Source: Cladorhizidae sp. MBARI D1340-BT2 (taxonomy: Eukaryota > Porifera > Demospongiae > Poecilosclerida > Cladorhizidae). From it: 64,000 nucleotides of DNA. Made by a program: the position numbers and the translations under genes. Where the stretch lies: positions 40,190,905 to 40,254,904 of the forward strand of contig JAQNBH010000013.1 in assembly GCA_028752905.1 (NCBI GenBank), given 5' to 3'. The notes under the pieces are model-generated. The model saw only the letters and a list, made by a program, of their open reading frames with translations, was not told the origin of the DNA and made no database searches. Positions 1 through 11,003 of the stretch are shown here, piece after piece; within the stretch, counting starts at the first letter, position 1; each line of letters starts with the position of its first letter.

Positions 1-59
1 ATATAATTCAAGAGGAGAGGTCCTGACACACGACACAATTAACTATTAGAGAAGCCATA

Positions 60-155
60 ACTGATTGTGTATGCCTCTTACTGGAGCAGTCATAACTGCT
101 TGTGTGTGTCTCTTGTTACTGGAGCAGTCATAACTAATTGTATATACAAAGTCAT
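60..155 (+). repeat. 38-bp tandem repeat, about two copies
   Basis: The unit contains ACTGGAGCAGTCATAACT followed by TTGTGTGTGTCTCTTGTT. The same unit is expanded to about five copies in inverse orientation at 29,800-29,995, so it differs in copy number between the two block A copies. Confidence 0.7.
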
Positions 156-1149
156 CTTACTTCATCTTATTCCTGACAAAAGGTACAGCAATTTGAAATT
201 TGATTTTAAGAAGGTGATTATGATGCCTGTGTCCCCCCAGACCACCTGTTAACCTGCTAAAACCACATAGTGATGGATAATCTGTGTGTGTGTATGTTTG
301 TGTGTATATAATTAAAACTTGTGGGCTTTAAAAAATCAATCTACACCCCACCACCTCCAACTGCTGGAGCCACCTCTTTATTTCCTCCAATGGGGGTTCA
401 AATAATTTCAGCTGCCCTTATGGGGTGTGCACTAAATGAAGGTTATGATTTGAGGGCGTACATAATTTATCCCAAACCCAGGACATGTGTGAACTCATTT
501 AGCCTCGGCACTGGCTCCTCCCAGGCCCTATTGAGCTTCACCCAACCACAAAACAAGACAATGTAAAATGGAGGCCAGGGCCCTAGCCCAGTTGGAAAGA
601 AAGGTGTTGCTAGTCCTCAGTCATGGACTAGTATTTCATTAGTTTCCAGTTGCTCCACGTCATCGTCAGGTCCGTGAAAGTGTCGCTAGAATCCTGACCT
701 TCTCAACTTTGCAGTTTGGAAGTGAGCTCAGCAATTTGTGGTGTGGCTTCAGCTGCCACCTCTCCATGCATTAGGAGGATAATTGCACCATCTTTGCCTC
801 CATCCTCCTAACATTCTGCACCTCCAGCTTCAAATTTAACCTCATCTGCACACACACAAGATGAGTGCATGTTGCCAAGACAATTCAAGGGCAAACTCTG
901 TTTTGTTCAGACCTCATAATGGGCAGAGACTATTGGAGGAGAAAGAATGTTGGAGGGAGAATTCATTCAAGGTATATAATAATGAAAAGAGAGAGCGAGC
1001 TCTACCCCCATATATCTCACCACCTGTTTGGAGACAAAAAGGCTCTCTCTTGTGGCTACTAGCCCACATACACACACCAGTGTGTTTCCTAGGCTACACC
1101 TGAATCAGGTCTGGTGGAGGGCATGGGACATGTAGTGTGCAGTAGGCCT
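156..1149 (+). other. Non-coding flank of block A
   Basis: I see no supported gene here. Short open frames at 321-566 and 861-1103 have no recognisable domain and no equivalent open frame in the right copy. Bases 565-760 and 970-1149 align with the right copy (29,670-29,420 and 27,080-26,900). The parts in between are copy-specific. Confidence 0.5.
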
Positions 1150-1491
1150 GGGAGAGTTCTCCTTATCTGCTTAGACAATACATATGTATGGCTGCATGAC
1201 TACCACTCTCCTCTCTCTACAGCATCAAAGAAAGTTGAGACTATAATATAATTACACATCTTATGTGTAGTACTGCCTTACTACCAACATGTGACCCAAT
1301 CCCAGTCTTGTCTCTGCACATGTGCAATACCAGATGACACGCCCTCTTTTGTGGTGCAGCATTGCATCACCACTCATGAATATAATTAAGGCCACACCCG
1401 ATTTGCACTGTTTCCTGTAAGCTCTTGTGTCTGCTGAAGTTCTGTATCTAAAGTGTTTCTCAACTACTAGTTCTCTCTAAACATTGCAACC
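1150..1491 (+). promoter_or_regulatory. Probable promoter and 5' leader of TRIM copy 1
   Basis: This 340-base segment just upstream of the ATG is retained upstream of TRIM copy 2 (26,564-26,900, reverse). An AT-rich TATA-like stretch, GAATATAATTAAGG, lies about 110 bases before the start codon. The start context is AACCATGGC, a good initiation context. The promoter role is inferred from position and retention only. Confidence 0.4.
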
Positions 1492-3690
1492 ATGGCTAGA
1501 GACATGGAGGAGGCTGAAAAGTATTTGATGGAGTTAGAGAAGGAGATCACATGTTCCATCTGCCAGGAGCACTACACTCTGCCCAAGGCCCTCCCTTGCC
1601 TTCATTGCTACTGCAAGCACTGCATCCTCAAGCTAGCCCTCAGGACAGGCAAAGACCAGCCTTTCCCTTGCCCAGAGTGTCGCCATGAAACCACCCTGCC
1701 TGAGGGCAATGAAGACGGCTTCAAAACGGCTTTCAATATCAACCGCCTCAAAGAACTGTATGCCAAGCAGAAGAGAGCTCTTAGCAAGGAGGAGGTGAAG
1801 TGTGAGATATGCACCACCTCTTCAGTCAAAGCTGAATCATTTTGCCGACAATGTGACAAGTTCATGTGTGAGAAATGCGTGGAGGCACATCTGAGGATGA
1901 AAGTTGTCTTTGATGGCCATGAACTTCTCTCTTTGGATGAGGTGAAGAAGGAGAGAGCTAAAGATGTCCTCCCCAAAGATCGTCCTGCTAAGAAGTGCCA
2001 ACTTCACACAAAGTCGCTAAAGCTGTTCTGCTTCGACTGTGATGTTTTAATTTGTCGCTACTGCACACTAAAGGACCACAAGGACCACCTCTTTGACTTC
2101 ACCAACTTAGCAGCTGAGAAGAAGAGGAAAGAGCTGATGCAGAGCTTGAGGCCTCTGAGAAAAGTGGCAGCCAATCTCTCTTGTGCTGTTGAAGAGATAC
2201 AGACCATGGAATCTGAGCTAGCTGCCCAGGGAGAGTCTGTAGCCAACACCATCGGGAAGTCCTTTGAGGAGCTGCACGCTATCATTGAAAGGCACAAGCA
2301 GAAGATGCTAGAGGAGGCCAAAAAGAGAGTGTGTGAGAAATTGGAGAAGCTTGGGGGACAAAAGGATGACATTTCCATTTCCCTTGCAGAGATGCAGAGC
2401 ATTGTGGACTACACTGAGCAGTGTGTGAAGCATTGTTCCAACGATGAGGTCATGTGCACACATGCTGAGTTGGAGAGTAGGATCCAGCAAAAAATAATTG
2501 AAGACAGCTCCAAGCCGGGGCAGAAGCTTACGCCAATGGAGGAGGTTGATGTAGCGGTGGAAGTGAGCTGTGCTGAGGCCCTGGAGCAGCTCCTCCAGAC
2601 CCAGGCTAAGATAACTGGACTTCCCATCACTCTAGTCATCAACACTGTGTCCAGCAAGGCTGAGACTGGCAAGTTATCAGAAGTGGTCTTGTGCACCACT
2701 CAACTCTGTGGCAACAAGCCATCAACACGTGCTGTTCAAATAGACTGCCATATGAAGTGTCTGCACAGTGGAGCTCACATCAAATCCAGCACCAAAGAAA
2801 TTGGAGCCGACAAATATCGTATCCAGTTCACACCCACTCACCGTGGACGACATGAACTTACGATCTCATTGGATGGGCATCAAGTAGCAGGCAGTCCCTT
2901 CCCTGTGCTTGTCCCCATCCCGCCCACTCAACTAGACAAGCCTGTCAAGGTGTGGGGTGGTGTAACAAGGCCTAGAGGTATCACTGTCAACTCCGTGGGT
3001 GAGATTATAGTCAATCTATGTGGAGGAGATGTCGTTGTGTTGGATAGAGAGGGGAAAAGATTGAGAAGTATCTATAACTCGGAACATAAATTACAATATT
3101 TACGAGGTATTGCTGTAGACAGTGAAGACAACATCTATTTCACTGATGCAGGCGCTAATCGAATCTTCAAGTCGAACAAGAACTGCAGCGAGGTTCAAGT
3201 GCACAGACTCCAGCAAGTGAAAGGTCCAGGACATCTTGATGTTGCAGTAGTTGGAGATGAAGTGATGGTTACTGAACCTGGCAATGGAGGTAGGATCATG
3301 GTGTACGACAGAGAACTGAAATATGTGAGACAGATTGTTGGTGCAGATAAAAACATATTGTGGGGCCTATCTCCTGACAGTCATCAAAACGTGTACGTCA
3401 GTAGTCCTTGGAGCTCTAGTATTCAAGTCTTCAGTAATGATGGTGCATTCCTACGCTCCTTTGGCTGTGATGAGGATGGTGTGAAGAGGTTGAAGTCTCC
3501 ACGTGGTGTATGTGTAGCTGGTCAGTATGTGTATGTGACAGATGTAGGTGTATATAAGATAGTAGTGTTCACCACTGAGGGAGACTATGTCACCTCATTT
3601 GCTGGTGGAGGCTATTGGTATGTGTGTGTAGATCAAGATGGGTTTGTGTATGCTAGTAACATTGACTCTAATAAGATTGATATATTTTAG
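1492..3690 (+). CDS. TRIM-NHL type RING E3 ubiquitin ligase, copy 1
   Basis: This is an intronless 732-residue frame ending in TAG. A C3HC4 RING occupies residues 21-63 (C21, C24, C36, H38, C41, C44, C60, C63). B-box 1 lies at 104-143 (C104/C107/C118/C121/C126/C129/H133/H143) and B-box 2 at 169-199 (C169/H172/C180/C183/C188/C191/H196/H199). A coiled coil covers about 205-340, a filamin-type Ig domain about 395-480, and NHL propeller repeats about 485-732. This is the order seen in TRIM2/TRIM3/TRIM71-like proteins. In that family the RING recruits an E2, the coiled coil dimerises, and the NHL propeller binds protein or RNA targets in the cytoplasm. All RING zinc ligands are present, so ligase activity is plausible. 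The start is fixed by the ATG directly before the RING region and its conservation in copy 2 (24,365-26,563, minus). The copies differ at about 29 residues before the NHL region and about 37 within it. Confidence 0.93.
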   Translation: MARDMEEAEKYLMELEKEITCSICQEHYTLPKALPCLHCYCKHCILKLALRTGKDQPFPCPECRHETTLPEGNEDGFKTAFNINRLKELYAKQKRALSKEEVKCEICTTSSVKAESFCRQCDKFMCEKCVEAHLRMKVVFDGHELLSLDEVKKERAKDVLPKDRPAKKCQLHTKSLKLFCFDCDVLICRYCTLKDHKDHLFDFTNLAAEKKRKELMQSLRPLRKVAANLSCAVEEIQTMESELAAQGESVANTIGKSFEELHAIIERHKQKMLEEAKKRVCEKLEKLGGQKDDISISLAEMQSIVDYTEQCVKHCSNDEVMCTHAELESRIQQKIIEDSSKPGQKLTPMEEVDVAVEVSCAEALEQLLQTQAKITGLPITLVINTVSSKAETGKLSEVVLCTTQLCGNKPSTRAVQIDCHMKCLHSGAHIKSSTKEIGADKYRIQFTPTHRGRHELTISLDGHQVAGSPFPVLVPIPPTQLDKPVKVWGGVTRPRGITVNSVGEIIVNLCGGDVVVLDREGKRLRSIYNSEHKLQYLRGIAVDSEDNIYFTDAGANRIFKSNKNCSEVQVHRLQQVKGPGHLDVAVVGDEVMVTEPGNGGRIMVYDRELKYVRQIVGADKNILWGLSPDSHQNVYVSSPWSSSIQVFSNDGAFLRSFGCDEDGVKRLKSPRGVCVAGQYVYVTDVGVYKIVVFTTEGDYVTSFAGGGYWYVCVDQDGFVYASNIDSNKIDIF

Positions 3691-4794
3691 TTTTCTGTTG
3701 GCAATTAGTTGATGAATTATAATGCATGATTCAATGAAGCTTTTATTGTCCTCCACTCACAACAGATAATGGAACTTGTAAGAGTTGAAGACTTCCTTTG
3801 TCCAGAAGGAAACTTCCAATTAAAATAATGATTGTGGGTGTGGCCTAGCAGCCTGTGATCCCTTCCCCCTCAGGATGTGGTGGAGGGAGGTCTCCTTGCC
3901 CTCATCTTCGCCAGGTGGAGGCCTCTTGGATATAAATGCTCCCAGCAACCACTGGCTGACTGACCTTCTTGAAGGCTGTGGGCAGAGACAAGTATGCACT
4001 AATTAGCACCCACTAGTATTTATTATCACTTGACAGTACATATAATATATAGAAACACGAGTGATGACCATGATTAGGTAGGAAGAGTACTGATGCTCTA
4101 CAAGTCAAAATCAAGTAGTTGATGGCAGAACTTAGTATAGTTACAGCTACATGTACTAGTTGGCAAAATTGACAGCTACTAATTAGCTGCTAGAGACTTG
4201 ATCCTCACCTCTCCTTAAATATGCCTTGGCAAGAATCTTTACCAATGCTGCGTCTCCAGAAACTATCCCAGTTGGTAAAGGGTGGGCTTTGACTAATCAC
4301 TCCTTGTTTGCACTCTGACCCTTGCCTTCTCCATTGCCAATTGACCCTGGCTACTATAGGATTGGTATGCAGCAGGGTGCAGACCTGCCAACCCCAGAGT
4401 CATGAAAATCTGGAGATCCCCCAAAAAATCCTCGAAAAATCTGGAGATTAGGTATAAAATCTGGTGAAGTCATAACATAGCATGTAGCATACTAAATTAA
4501 TTTCCCCCCCAAATAACACACTGCTATCAGTTTAATGATTCTGATTGTAGCCCTTGTTGCATGGTCCCAAATTTTCTCATCAGGCACCCAGTCTCACTTC
4601 CTGGTACTATATAGAAGGATTTAGGTCCTCAGTAACTGGCATGCTGTTTTACATACATATTTTTTCATTTCATATGTTCTATTTTCTATGAGCAAATAGT
4701 CCACCACTGCAGTGCCTTGGGGCTTGCTCCCTTTTCTGAACGAACCAAACAGCATTTTCTAGTTGTGCAAGGCGCATGACTTTGCGAGCTGAAC
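3691..4794 (+). other. TRIM 3' flank and intergenic DNA
   Basis: Bases 3,691 to about 4,130 are shared with the right copy of block A and probably carry the TRIM 3' UTR. Beyond that the sequence is unique in this window. It includes one copy of the recurring motif GTTGGTAAAGGGT at 4,271-4,283. No gene is seen. Confidence 0.5.
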
Positions 4795-5300
4795 TTATCC
4801 CCCGACAGTCAAGGTTGTCTGCGAACTCTCGAAGTTTGGCTTCGTTTTTTTAATTTTTTTAATTTTTTTATATAATAATAAGATACACAAATAGCCATAA
4901 GCTAATACTAGTGTGTGCCTGTGTATATATGATGCTACATGAATAAAGGAGCAATAAAACGTTTGAAAGTGTTTGGTGGAAGGAGCTGAATGTGCTTCAC
5001 AGGGCAAGTTATTCCACATGCGGATAGAGTCAAGAACAAAAGAGGAATGAAAGGCATTTGTATGTTTTCTTGGTTGGTGCAATAAGTGTGATGAATCTGC
5101 ATGACGTCTACTTACTTTATGTACAAAAATATCAGATGGATAATAATACAAATGTCCATGAATGATGTATAATGTAGCGTTCTTTTTTATCTCCGTTATT
5201 GTCAACTTCCCTACGCCTTACTCTTCCGCTAGTCCGGCTTGACTGGCTCCATTTGATATCTTGCTTAGAATGGCTATCTTTGACTCGATCGACAAAACTA
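4795..5300 (-). pseudogene. LINE reverse transcriptase C-terminal remnant
   Basis: The minus-strand frame contains a tract ending in SFVLDSIRMWNNLP. This is the typical last conserved block of jockey/CR1/L2-like LINE proteins, where a Tyr/Ser-Phe...R-x-W-N-x-L-P signature follows the RT thumb. Only this end is present; no palm motifs are nearby. It is a 5'-truncated dead LINE copy. Confidence 0.6.
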
Positions 5301-5688
5301 CTCTCTTCCTTTTGCGAACTACGTACAACGTAAACGAGTTGGCAGATCGACGACCGTTTCCAGGTTTATTATTTAATCGGGAGGATAATCCGAGCGTTCT
5401 TTTTAAACCTGAACCCTGATCTTTAAAAAAATCGGGTGAATTGGATATTCAATCGGGAGATCTGGAGATTAGTGTTGAAATCGGGTGACACCCGGCAGCA
5501 TCGGGTGAGTTGGCAGGTCTGAGGGTGGTACCGCCCCTCCTGGGTGTTGGCAGAGGTCGGGTTCATTACAGTGTGCACTTGGATGTGGGTTAGTATATGA
5601 TTGGAGGGAGGAGTGTTTAGAGTGAGGGCATTGTGGTCTTGAGTGTAATTTAGGTTGCCTATAGAGGCATGCAGGTAAGGCTGAAGTT

Positions 5689-6420
5689 CTAACCTTTGAC
5701 TTGGTTAGTCGGGCCTAGTTGAGTTTCTCTCCTTGTCCTGGCTAGTTGAGGTTCTCTCCTTGTCCTGGCTAGTTGAGGTTCTCTCCTTGTCCTGGCTAGT
5801 TGAGGTTCTCTCCTTGTCCTGGTTAGTTGAGGTCTTTCCTGGTCCTGGCTAGCTGTCTTCCTCAGCATGGCTTTCAGGGTTGCATGGAAATGTTCCAACA
5901 TTCCATCTGTCTGTGGGTGTTATGGAGTAGTCCTGATGTACTTTATCTTCAGCAGGTCGAAGACTGAGGACATCAGGTTCGAACAAAAGTTAGATCGATG
6001 ATCTGTCAGGATCTCTTCTGGTATGCTCATTCATTTTCGTAAACACTTGGCAGAGGCTTCAGCCACCGTCTAGGCTTCCACTTTTTTGAGAGGGATTGTT
6101 TCTGGAAACGTCGTGGCAAAGTCCATCGTGGTCAAGATGAATTTGTTGCCTTTCTTTGCCTTTGCAATGTGCCCACGATGTCCATATCTATCCACTTGAA
6201 GGGCTCCTCCATCACTGGTAGAGGCACCAAGGGAGCTTTTGCTCTGTGATTTCTGTTTCCTCGTTGGCACTCTGCACACTCCTTGCACCAGCAGCCACAT
6301 CCTTTCTGGGTCTTGGCCAGTAGAAACTTCTAAGCACAGGCCACGCTTACTTTCTTTCCCAGCTGTCCAGCCATAGGCACTTGGTGTGTTAGGTAGGTTA
6401 GGGCTAGGCCTAAGTTTTAA
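5689..6420 (-). pseudogene. Ty3/gypsy integrase fragment, broken
   Basis: Read on the minus strand, 6,290-6,070 carries an integrase-core tract (NKFILTTMDFATTFPETIPL) that resembles the first catalytic Asp region of Ty3/gypsy integrases. After frame changes, a tract at about 5,990-5,860 resembles the second Asp and the (Q)TDG...ERF/EHFHATLKAML region. The expected H2C2 zinc-binding part is only partly recognisable upstream (about 6,420-6,300). Several stops and frame shifts separate the pieces, so this is an inactive remnant. The host copy ends in a 27-bp minisatellite. Confidence 0.6.
5708..5850 (+). repeat. 27-bp minisatellite, about 4-5 copies
   Basis: The unit contains GTTGAGGTTCTCTCCTTGTC followed by CTGGCTA. 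It lies directly after the gypsy integrase remnant. Because 27 is a multiple of three, it reads as a repeated peptide in the open frame. Confidence 0.8.
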
Positions 6421-6714
6421 TCTTACTCTAGTAATGGGCCTAGCTAACCTAACACTAGCCCCATCTCTAGCCCTGGCCCTAGCTCTTGGCCCATGTGGTC
6501 TGTGTTTTAGTCTGACCCCATAGATACACAAGTCCTGCAAGGCAAAGCAATTTGTTCTGTTCAAGTCCCCAGCCAGGACTCACTTCACTCGTGGACAACA
6601 GAATGATTTGATCCTCTTTCACACTTGTGAGATGTAATTAATATTAGTTCATGAATGTGTGTGTTTGGGTAAGGTGAAGCCATGGTAGTAAAGTAAGCCC
6701 TCACAAGTGTGTTG

Positions 6715-6845
6715 CCCTTCCCTGTGCCACACAACTCCTATGCATGTTGCCCTGTGCCACACAACTCCTATGCATGTTGCCCTGTGCCACACAACTCCTA
6801 TGCATGTTGCCCTGTGCCACACAACTCCTATGCATGTTGACCCTT
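6715..6845 (+). repeat. 30-bp minisatellite, four copies
   Basis: There are four near-identical units containing CCTGTGCCACACAACTCCTA followed by TGCATGTTG. The unit length keeps frames open in all phases, which explains the overlapping small open frames here. No gene is implied. Confidence 0.9.
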
Positions 6846-6899
6846 GGCATTTGTGGTATTGAGTAACTGATTCCAATGAGCACACATCCAGATATACAT

Positions 6900-7262
6900 C
6901 AAACAACGCATTCCATATAATAATAGACTCTCTTTAGTCTTACCCAATTAGTCATCAACACATGTGGGTGGCAAGGGTATTGCCACACCTCCCTTTCCCC
7001 CAAGACAGCAAAGTCTGTCAGGGGGTGGATGGTGGTCCCAGTTCTTGATGTAGTTATTATTTGGTGAGGGTGTGTTGGGTTGGCTTCTTCCCTTTTGCTG
7101 GAGTCTGTGGGTTTCTCCGGTCTCATTTATGTCTCGGCAATTCCTTCTCACTAGACCCCTGGAGGTGTTGACGAGGTAGATATGCCCTAGGGGTGTCTGC
7201 ATGTGAGACAACTTGTCCTTGTCTTCTTGTCTGGCCATCTGTGCTAGTCCATACTTGGGAAT
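6900..7262 (-). pseudogene. Possible gypsy polyprotein C-terminal remnant
   Basis: A minus-strand frame contains HMQTPLGHIYLVNTSRGLV followed by RRNCRDINETGE. This resembles the segment after the integrase core in K02A2.6-like gypsy polyproteins (a short barrel followed by RRNRRHI). On the minus strand it lies upstream of the integrase fragment, so it would belong to a different insertion. The match is short. Confidence 0.35.
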
Positions 7263-7284
7263 CTCTAGTGAACATGCTTGGGGC

Positions 7285-8266
7285 TCTGTTTAACCCTGTT
7301 ATGTAGGGTTAGTGCCACATGTCTGGCTGTGGACATGCTTGGGGCTCTGTTTAACCCTTTCACTGGCAGATTTACGGAGTACTTTTTACAAAAATTGACA
7401 CTATTTCACTTTTTATTTATTTATAGAGGACCACATGAAGATAAGTACCCAACAACTATATATTAGGTGATAGCTGATGCATGAAGGGACGTTATGGTAA
7501 ATTTTAGTTGCTTAGCAACAAACCACAGAAATGTGACTATTGTTATAAGAGACGGAAGTAAAATAATAGGGTTTATATCGGGTTTATATCATCTCAGAGG
7601 TTATTGCCACATGTCTGGCTGTGAACATGCTTGAGGCTCTGTTTAACCCTGTCATGTAGGGGTAGTGCCACATGTCTGGCTGTGAACATGCTTGGAGCTC
7701 TGTTTAACCCTGTCATGCAGGGGTAGTGCCACATGTCTGGCTGTTAACATGCTTGGGGCTCTGTTTAACCCTGTCATGTAGGGGTAGTGCCACATGTCTG
7801 GCTGTGAACATGCTTGGGGCTCTGTTTAACCCTGTCATGTACATGTAGGGTTAGTGCCACATGTCTGGCTGTGAACATGCTTGAAGCTCTGTTTACTGTC
7901 ATGTATGGTTAATGCCACATGTCTGGCTGTGAACATGCTTGCGGCTCTGTTTAACCCTGTCATGTAGGGGTTATTGCCACATGTCTGGCTGTGAACATGC
8001 TTGGGGCTCTGTTTAACCCTGTCATGTAGGGGTTAGTGCCACATGTCTGGCTGTGAACATGCTTGAGGCTCTGTTTAACCCTGTCATGTAGGGGTAGTGC
8101 CACATGTCTGGCTGTGAACATGCTTGGGGCTCTGTTTAACCCTGTCATGTAGGGTTAGTGCCACATATCTGGCTGTGAACATGCTTGAGGCTCTGTTTAA
8201 CCCTGTCATGTAGGGGTTAGTGCCACATGTCTGGCTGTGAACATGCTTGGGGCTCTGTTTAACCCA
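7285..8266 (+). repeat. About 61-bp minisatellite
   Basis: Units carry GCCACATGTCTGGCTGTGAA, then CATGCTTGGGGCTCTGTTTA. About a dozen copies are present, with a unique interruption at about 7,360-7,600. The same repeat is present in reverse at 63,628-63,885 with about four copies. Confidence 0.9.
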
Positions 8267-9620
8267 GTCGATCCCTCACCTTAACCCTACTCCTAGCCCT
8301 CACCTTAACCCTACTCCTAGCCCTCACCTTAACCCTACTCCTAGCCCTCACCTTAACCCTACTCCTAGCCCTCACCTTAACCCTACTCCTAGCCCTCACC
8401 TTAACCCTACTCCTGGCCCTCACCTTAACCCTACTCCTGGCCCTCACCTTAACCCTACTTCCCTACTCCTAGCCCTCACCTTAACCCTACTCCTGGCCCT
8501 CACCTTAACCCTACTCCTAGCTCTCACCTTAACCCTACTCCTAGCCCTCACCTTAACCCTACTCCTGGCCCTCACCTTAACCCTACTCCTGGCCCTCACC
8601 TTAACCCTACTCCTAGCCCTCACCTTAACCCTACTCCTGGCCCTCACCTTAACCCTACTCCTGGCCTTCATCTTAACCCTACTCTTAGCCCTCACCTTAA
8701 CCCTACTCCTGGCCTTCATCTTAACCCTACTCCTGGCCCTAACCTTAACCCTACTCCTAGCCCTAACCTTAACCCTACTCCTAGCCCTCACCTTAACCCT
8801 ACTCCTAGCCTTCACCTTAACCCTACTCCTGGCCCCCACCTTAACCCTACTCCTGGCCCTCACCTTAACCCTACTCCTAGCCCTCACCTTAACCCTACTC
8901 CTAGCCCTCACCTTAACCCTACTCCTAGCCATCACCTTAACCCTACTCCTAGCCCTCACCTTAACCCTACTCCTAGCCCTCACCTTAACCCTACTCCTGG
9001 CCCTCACCTTAACCCTACTCCTGGCCCTCACCTTAACCCTACTCCTAGCCCTCACCTTAACCCTACTCCTGGCCCTCACCTTAACCCTACTCCTAGCCCT
9101 CACCTTAACCCTACTCCTAGCTCTCACCTTAACCCTACTCCTAGCCCTCACCTTAACCCTACTCCTGGCCCTCACCTTAACCCTACTCCTGGCCCTCACC
9201 TTAACCCTACTCCTAGCCCTCACCTTAACCCTACTCCTGGCCCTCACCTTAACCCTACTCCTGGCCTTCATCTTAACCCTACTCTTAGCCCTCACCTTAA
9301 CCCTACTCCTGGCCTTCATCTTAACCCTACTCCTGGCCCTAACCTTAACCCTACTCCTAGCCCTAACCTTAACCCTACTCCTAGCCCTCACCTTAACCCT
9401 ACTCCTAGCCTTCACCTTAACCCTACTCCTGGCCCCCACCTTAACCCTACTCCTAGCCCTCATCTTAACCCTACTCCTGGCCCTCACCTTAACCCTACTC
9501 CTGGCCCTCACCTTAACCCTACTCCTAGCCCTCACCTTAACCCTACTCCTAGCCCTCACCTTAACCCTACTCCTGGCCCTCACCTTAACCCTCCTGGCCC
9601 TCACCTTAACCCTACTCCAG
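8262..9620 (+). repeat. 24-bp minisatellite with higher-order structure
   Basis: The unit is a variant of TTAACCCTACTCCTAGCCCT + CACC, about 56 copies. A TAACCCTA core resembles the animal telomere repeat, but the 24-bp period is not telomeric. Rows from about 8,521 to 8,850 recur almost exactly 600 bp later (25 units), so a multi-unit block has been duplicated. The long open frames on both strands follow from the period being a multiple of three. Confidence 0.92.
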
Positions 9621-9651
9621 CATGCTGAAGACTGAAGATGGACTAGGATCA

Positions 9652-9820
9652 GGCTAGGGTTATGTGTACCAGGCCAGGGCTATGTAGTACCAGGCCAGTG
9701 CTATGTAGTACCAGGCCAGGGCTATGTAGTACCAGGCCAGGGCTATGTAGTACCAGGCCTGGGCTATGTAGTACCGGGCCAGGGCTATGTAGTACCAGGC
9801 CAGGGCTGTGTAGTACCAGG
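9652..9820 (+). repeat. 21-22-bp minisatellite, about 7 copies
   Basis: The unit is AGGGCTATGTAGTACCAGGC plus one or two bases. It is expanded to about 20 copies in reverse at 61,605-62,050. Confidence 0.9.
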
Positions 9821-10088
9821 GATAGAGTGTGGTATCCATAGTTCCATCGAATGCGCACAACCTAGTTTATGGTTAAGCTGAGCATGTGTGAATCTCACAG
9901 CTGCAACCAAGGCCCGACCTGCTAAGACTCATCAGTAGCTATTTGTTGTTACTTCCTGTTGTTTGTTTGTGTGTTTGTTTGTTGTTGCCTCTGCCGTAGA
10001 GTACCATCTCTACACCATCATACCTCGACTGGTCAAGTTCATAGATCAACTTACTAACTGGTACGTCCGGTTCAACAGGAAGAGAATC

Positions 10089-10092
10089 GAGA
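10089..10092 (+). other. IARS1: Deleted splice donor of IARS1 exon 1
   Basis: The right copy reads ...AATCAAG|GTAATGGAGAG, a good donor. The left copy reads ...AATCGAGAGAG, so the last three exon bases and the GT are gone. Reading continues through the former intron until a stop at about 10,352. Confidence 0.8.
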
Positions 10093-10699
10093 GAGATGGT
10101 GTGTACATCCTGCAACGATGGTTCTCTCACGTTCCTCCTCTCTCCACCTCTTGCTCCTCTGCCAACCTCAATTCTGTTGCTCTCTTGCTCTCTCCTCCTC
10201 TTCCTCTTCCCCTCACCTCCCCCACCCTCCCATCCCCCATCTTGTCCCTCTCGCCAACCCTCCGCTGCCTTTCCCTCCCCCTCAGGGAGAGCACGGGATG
10301 GAGGAGTGTCTTCACTCCATGCAGGCTCTCTGCTCCGTCGTCTTCCTCATGACAAGAATGATGTCTCCATTCACACCTTTCTTCACAGAGCATATGTTCC
10401 AGAACCTTCGCCATCTTCAGCCTTGGACTCTCACTCTGGATAATGCCAGCGTCCATTTTGTCATGCTCCCCAAGCCAAGGTGTCTATATGCTCCCCCCCC
10501 CCCCCCTCCCCCACCTATAATTTCCGAAGCCCTCATTGCTAGGGTGGGTCTAGCTCTAGTACCAGTTAGTGCTGCAGGCCTGTTGCTAGGGAGACCAAAC
10601 GTAGCTTGACTTCAAAGTGATAGATGAGGACACTGTGAAACTCGTGCCCAGTCATGTCATGTGTTGGAAGTGCTAGTGCTGTTGCTACAAACATGGAAA

Positions 10700-11003
10700 T
10701 GTCTGGCCAACTCTTGCTTTGCCTGTGGCCCCTCCTCTTCTACTTTCCCTTTTCCTTGTCTTCTCTTCCCACTCCTTTTTGCCACACACTTGCCTCTGCT
10801 TTTATTCATTTTTGTTTCCTCCATTTTATTCCTCCTCCTCTCCTCTTTCTCTTGCTCTTCTATTTTTTTTCCTGCTTCCCTCTCTCTCCCCTCCCTCCCC
10901 CACTTCTCTCCCCTCCCTCTTCCCTCTCCGCCTATCTCCCGTTCCTCTTCCCTCTCCACCCTCCCACTTCTCTCCCCTCCCTCCCTCCCTCTCTCCCTTT
11001 CAG
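10700..11003 (+). other. Pyrimidine-rich intron of IARS1
   Basis: This is a strongly C/T-rich intron ending in CTTTCAG before exon 3. The overlapping long open frames in several phases here arise from the biased composition. The matching right intron (60,123-60,900) also carries 36-bp and 60-bp tandem repeats. Confidence 0.7.

Larger units (their letters stand above)
1..4130 (+). repeat. Block A, left copy of an inverted segmental duplication
   Basis: This stretch reappears on the opposite strand at about 30,010-23,935. Matching runs include the 38-bp repeats near the start, the sequence around 560-760, the TRIM promoter and gene, and the 3' flank to about 4,130. The right copy contains an extra 2.3 kb (about 27,080-29,400, LINE plus minisatellite) that replaces about 770-970 here. 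The left copy has about 250 bases near 250-490 that I do not find in the right. Identity was judged by eye. Confidence 0.85.

Noticed and set aside
8262..9620. Telomere
   Set aside because: The period is 24 bp, and (TTAGGG)n itself is absent. The array is internal, with genes on both sides.
8247..9635. 462-codon LLLALTLT repeat protein and its antisense ARSRVKVR frame
   Set aside because: Both come from the 24-bp minisatellite, whose period keeps every frame open. The same holds for 62,187-63,648.
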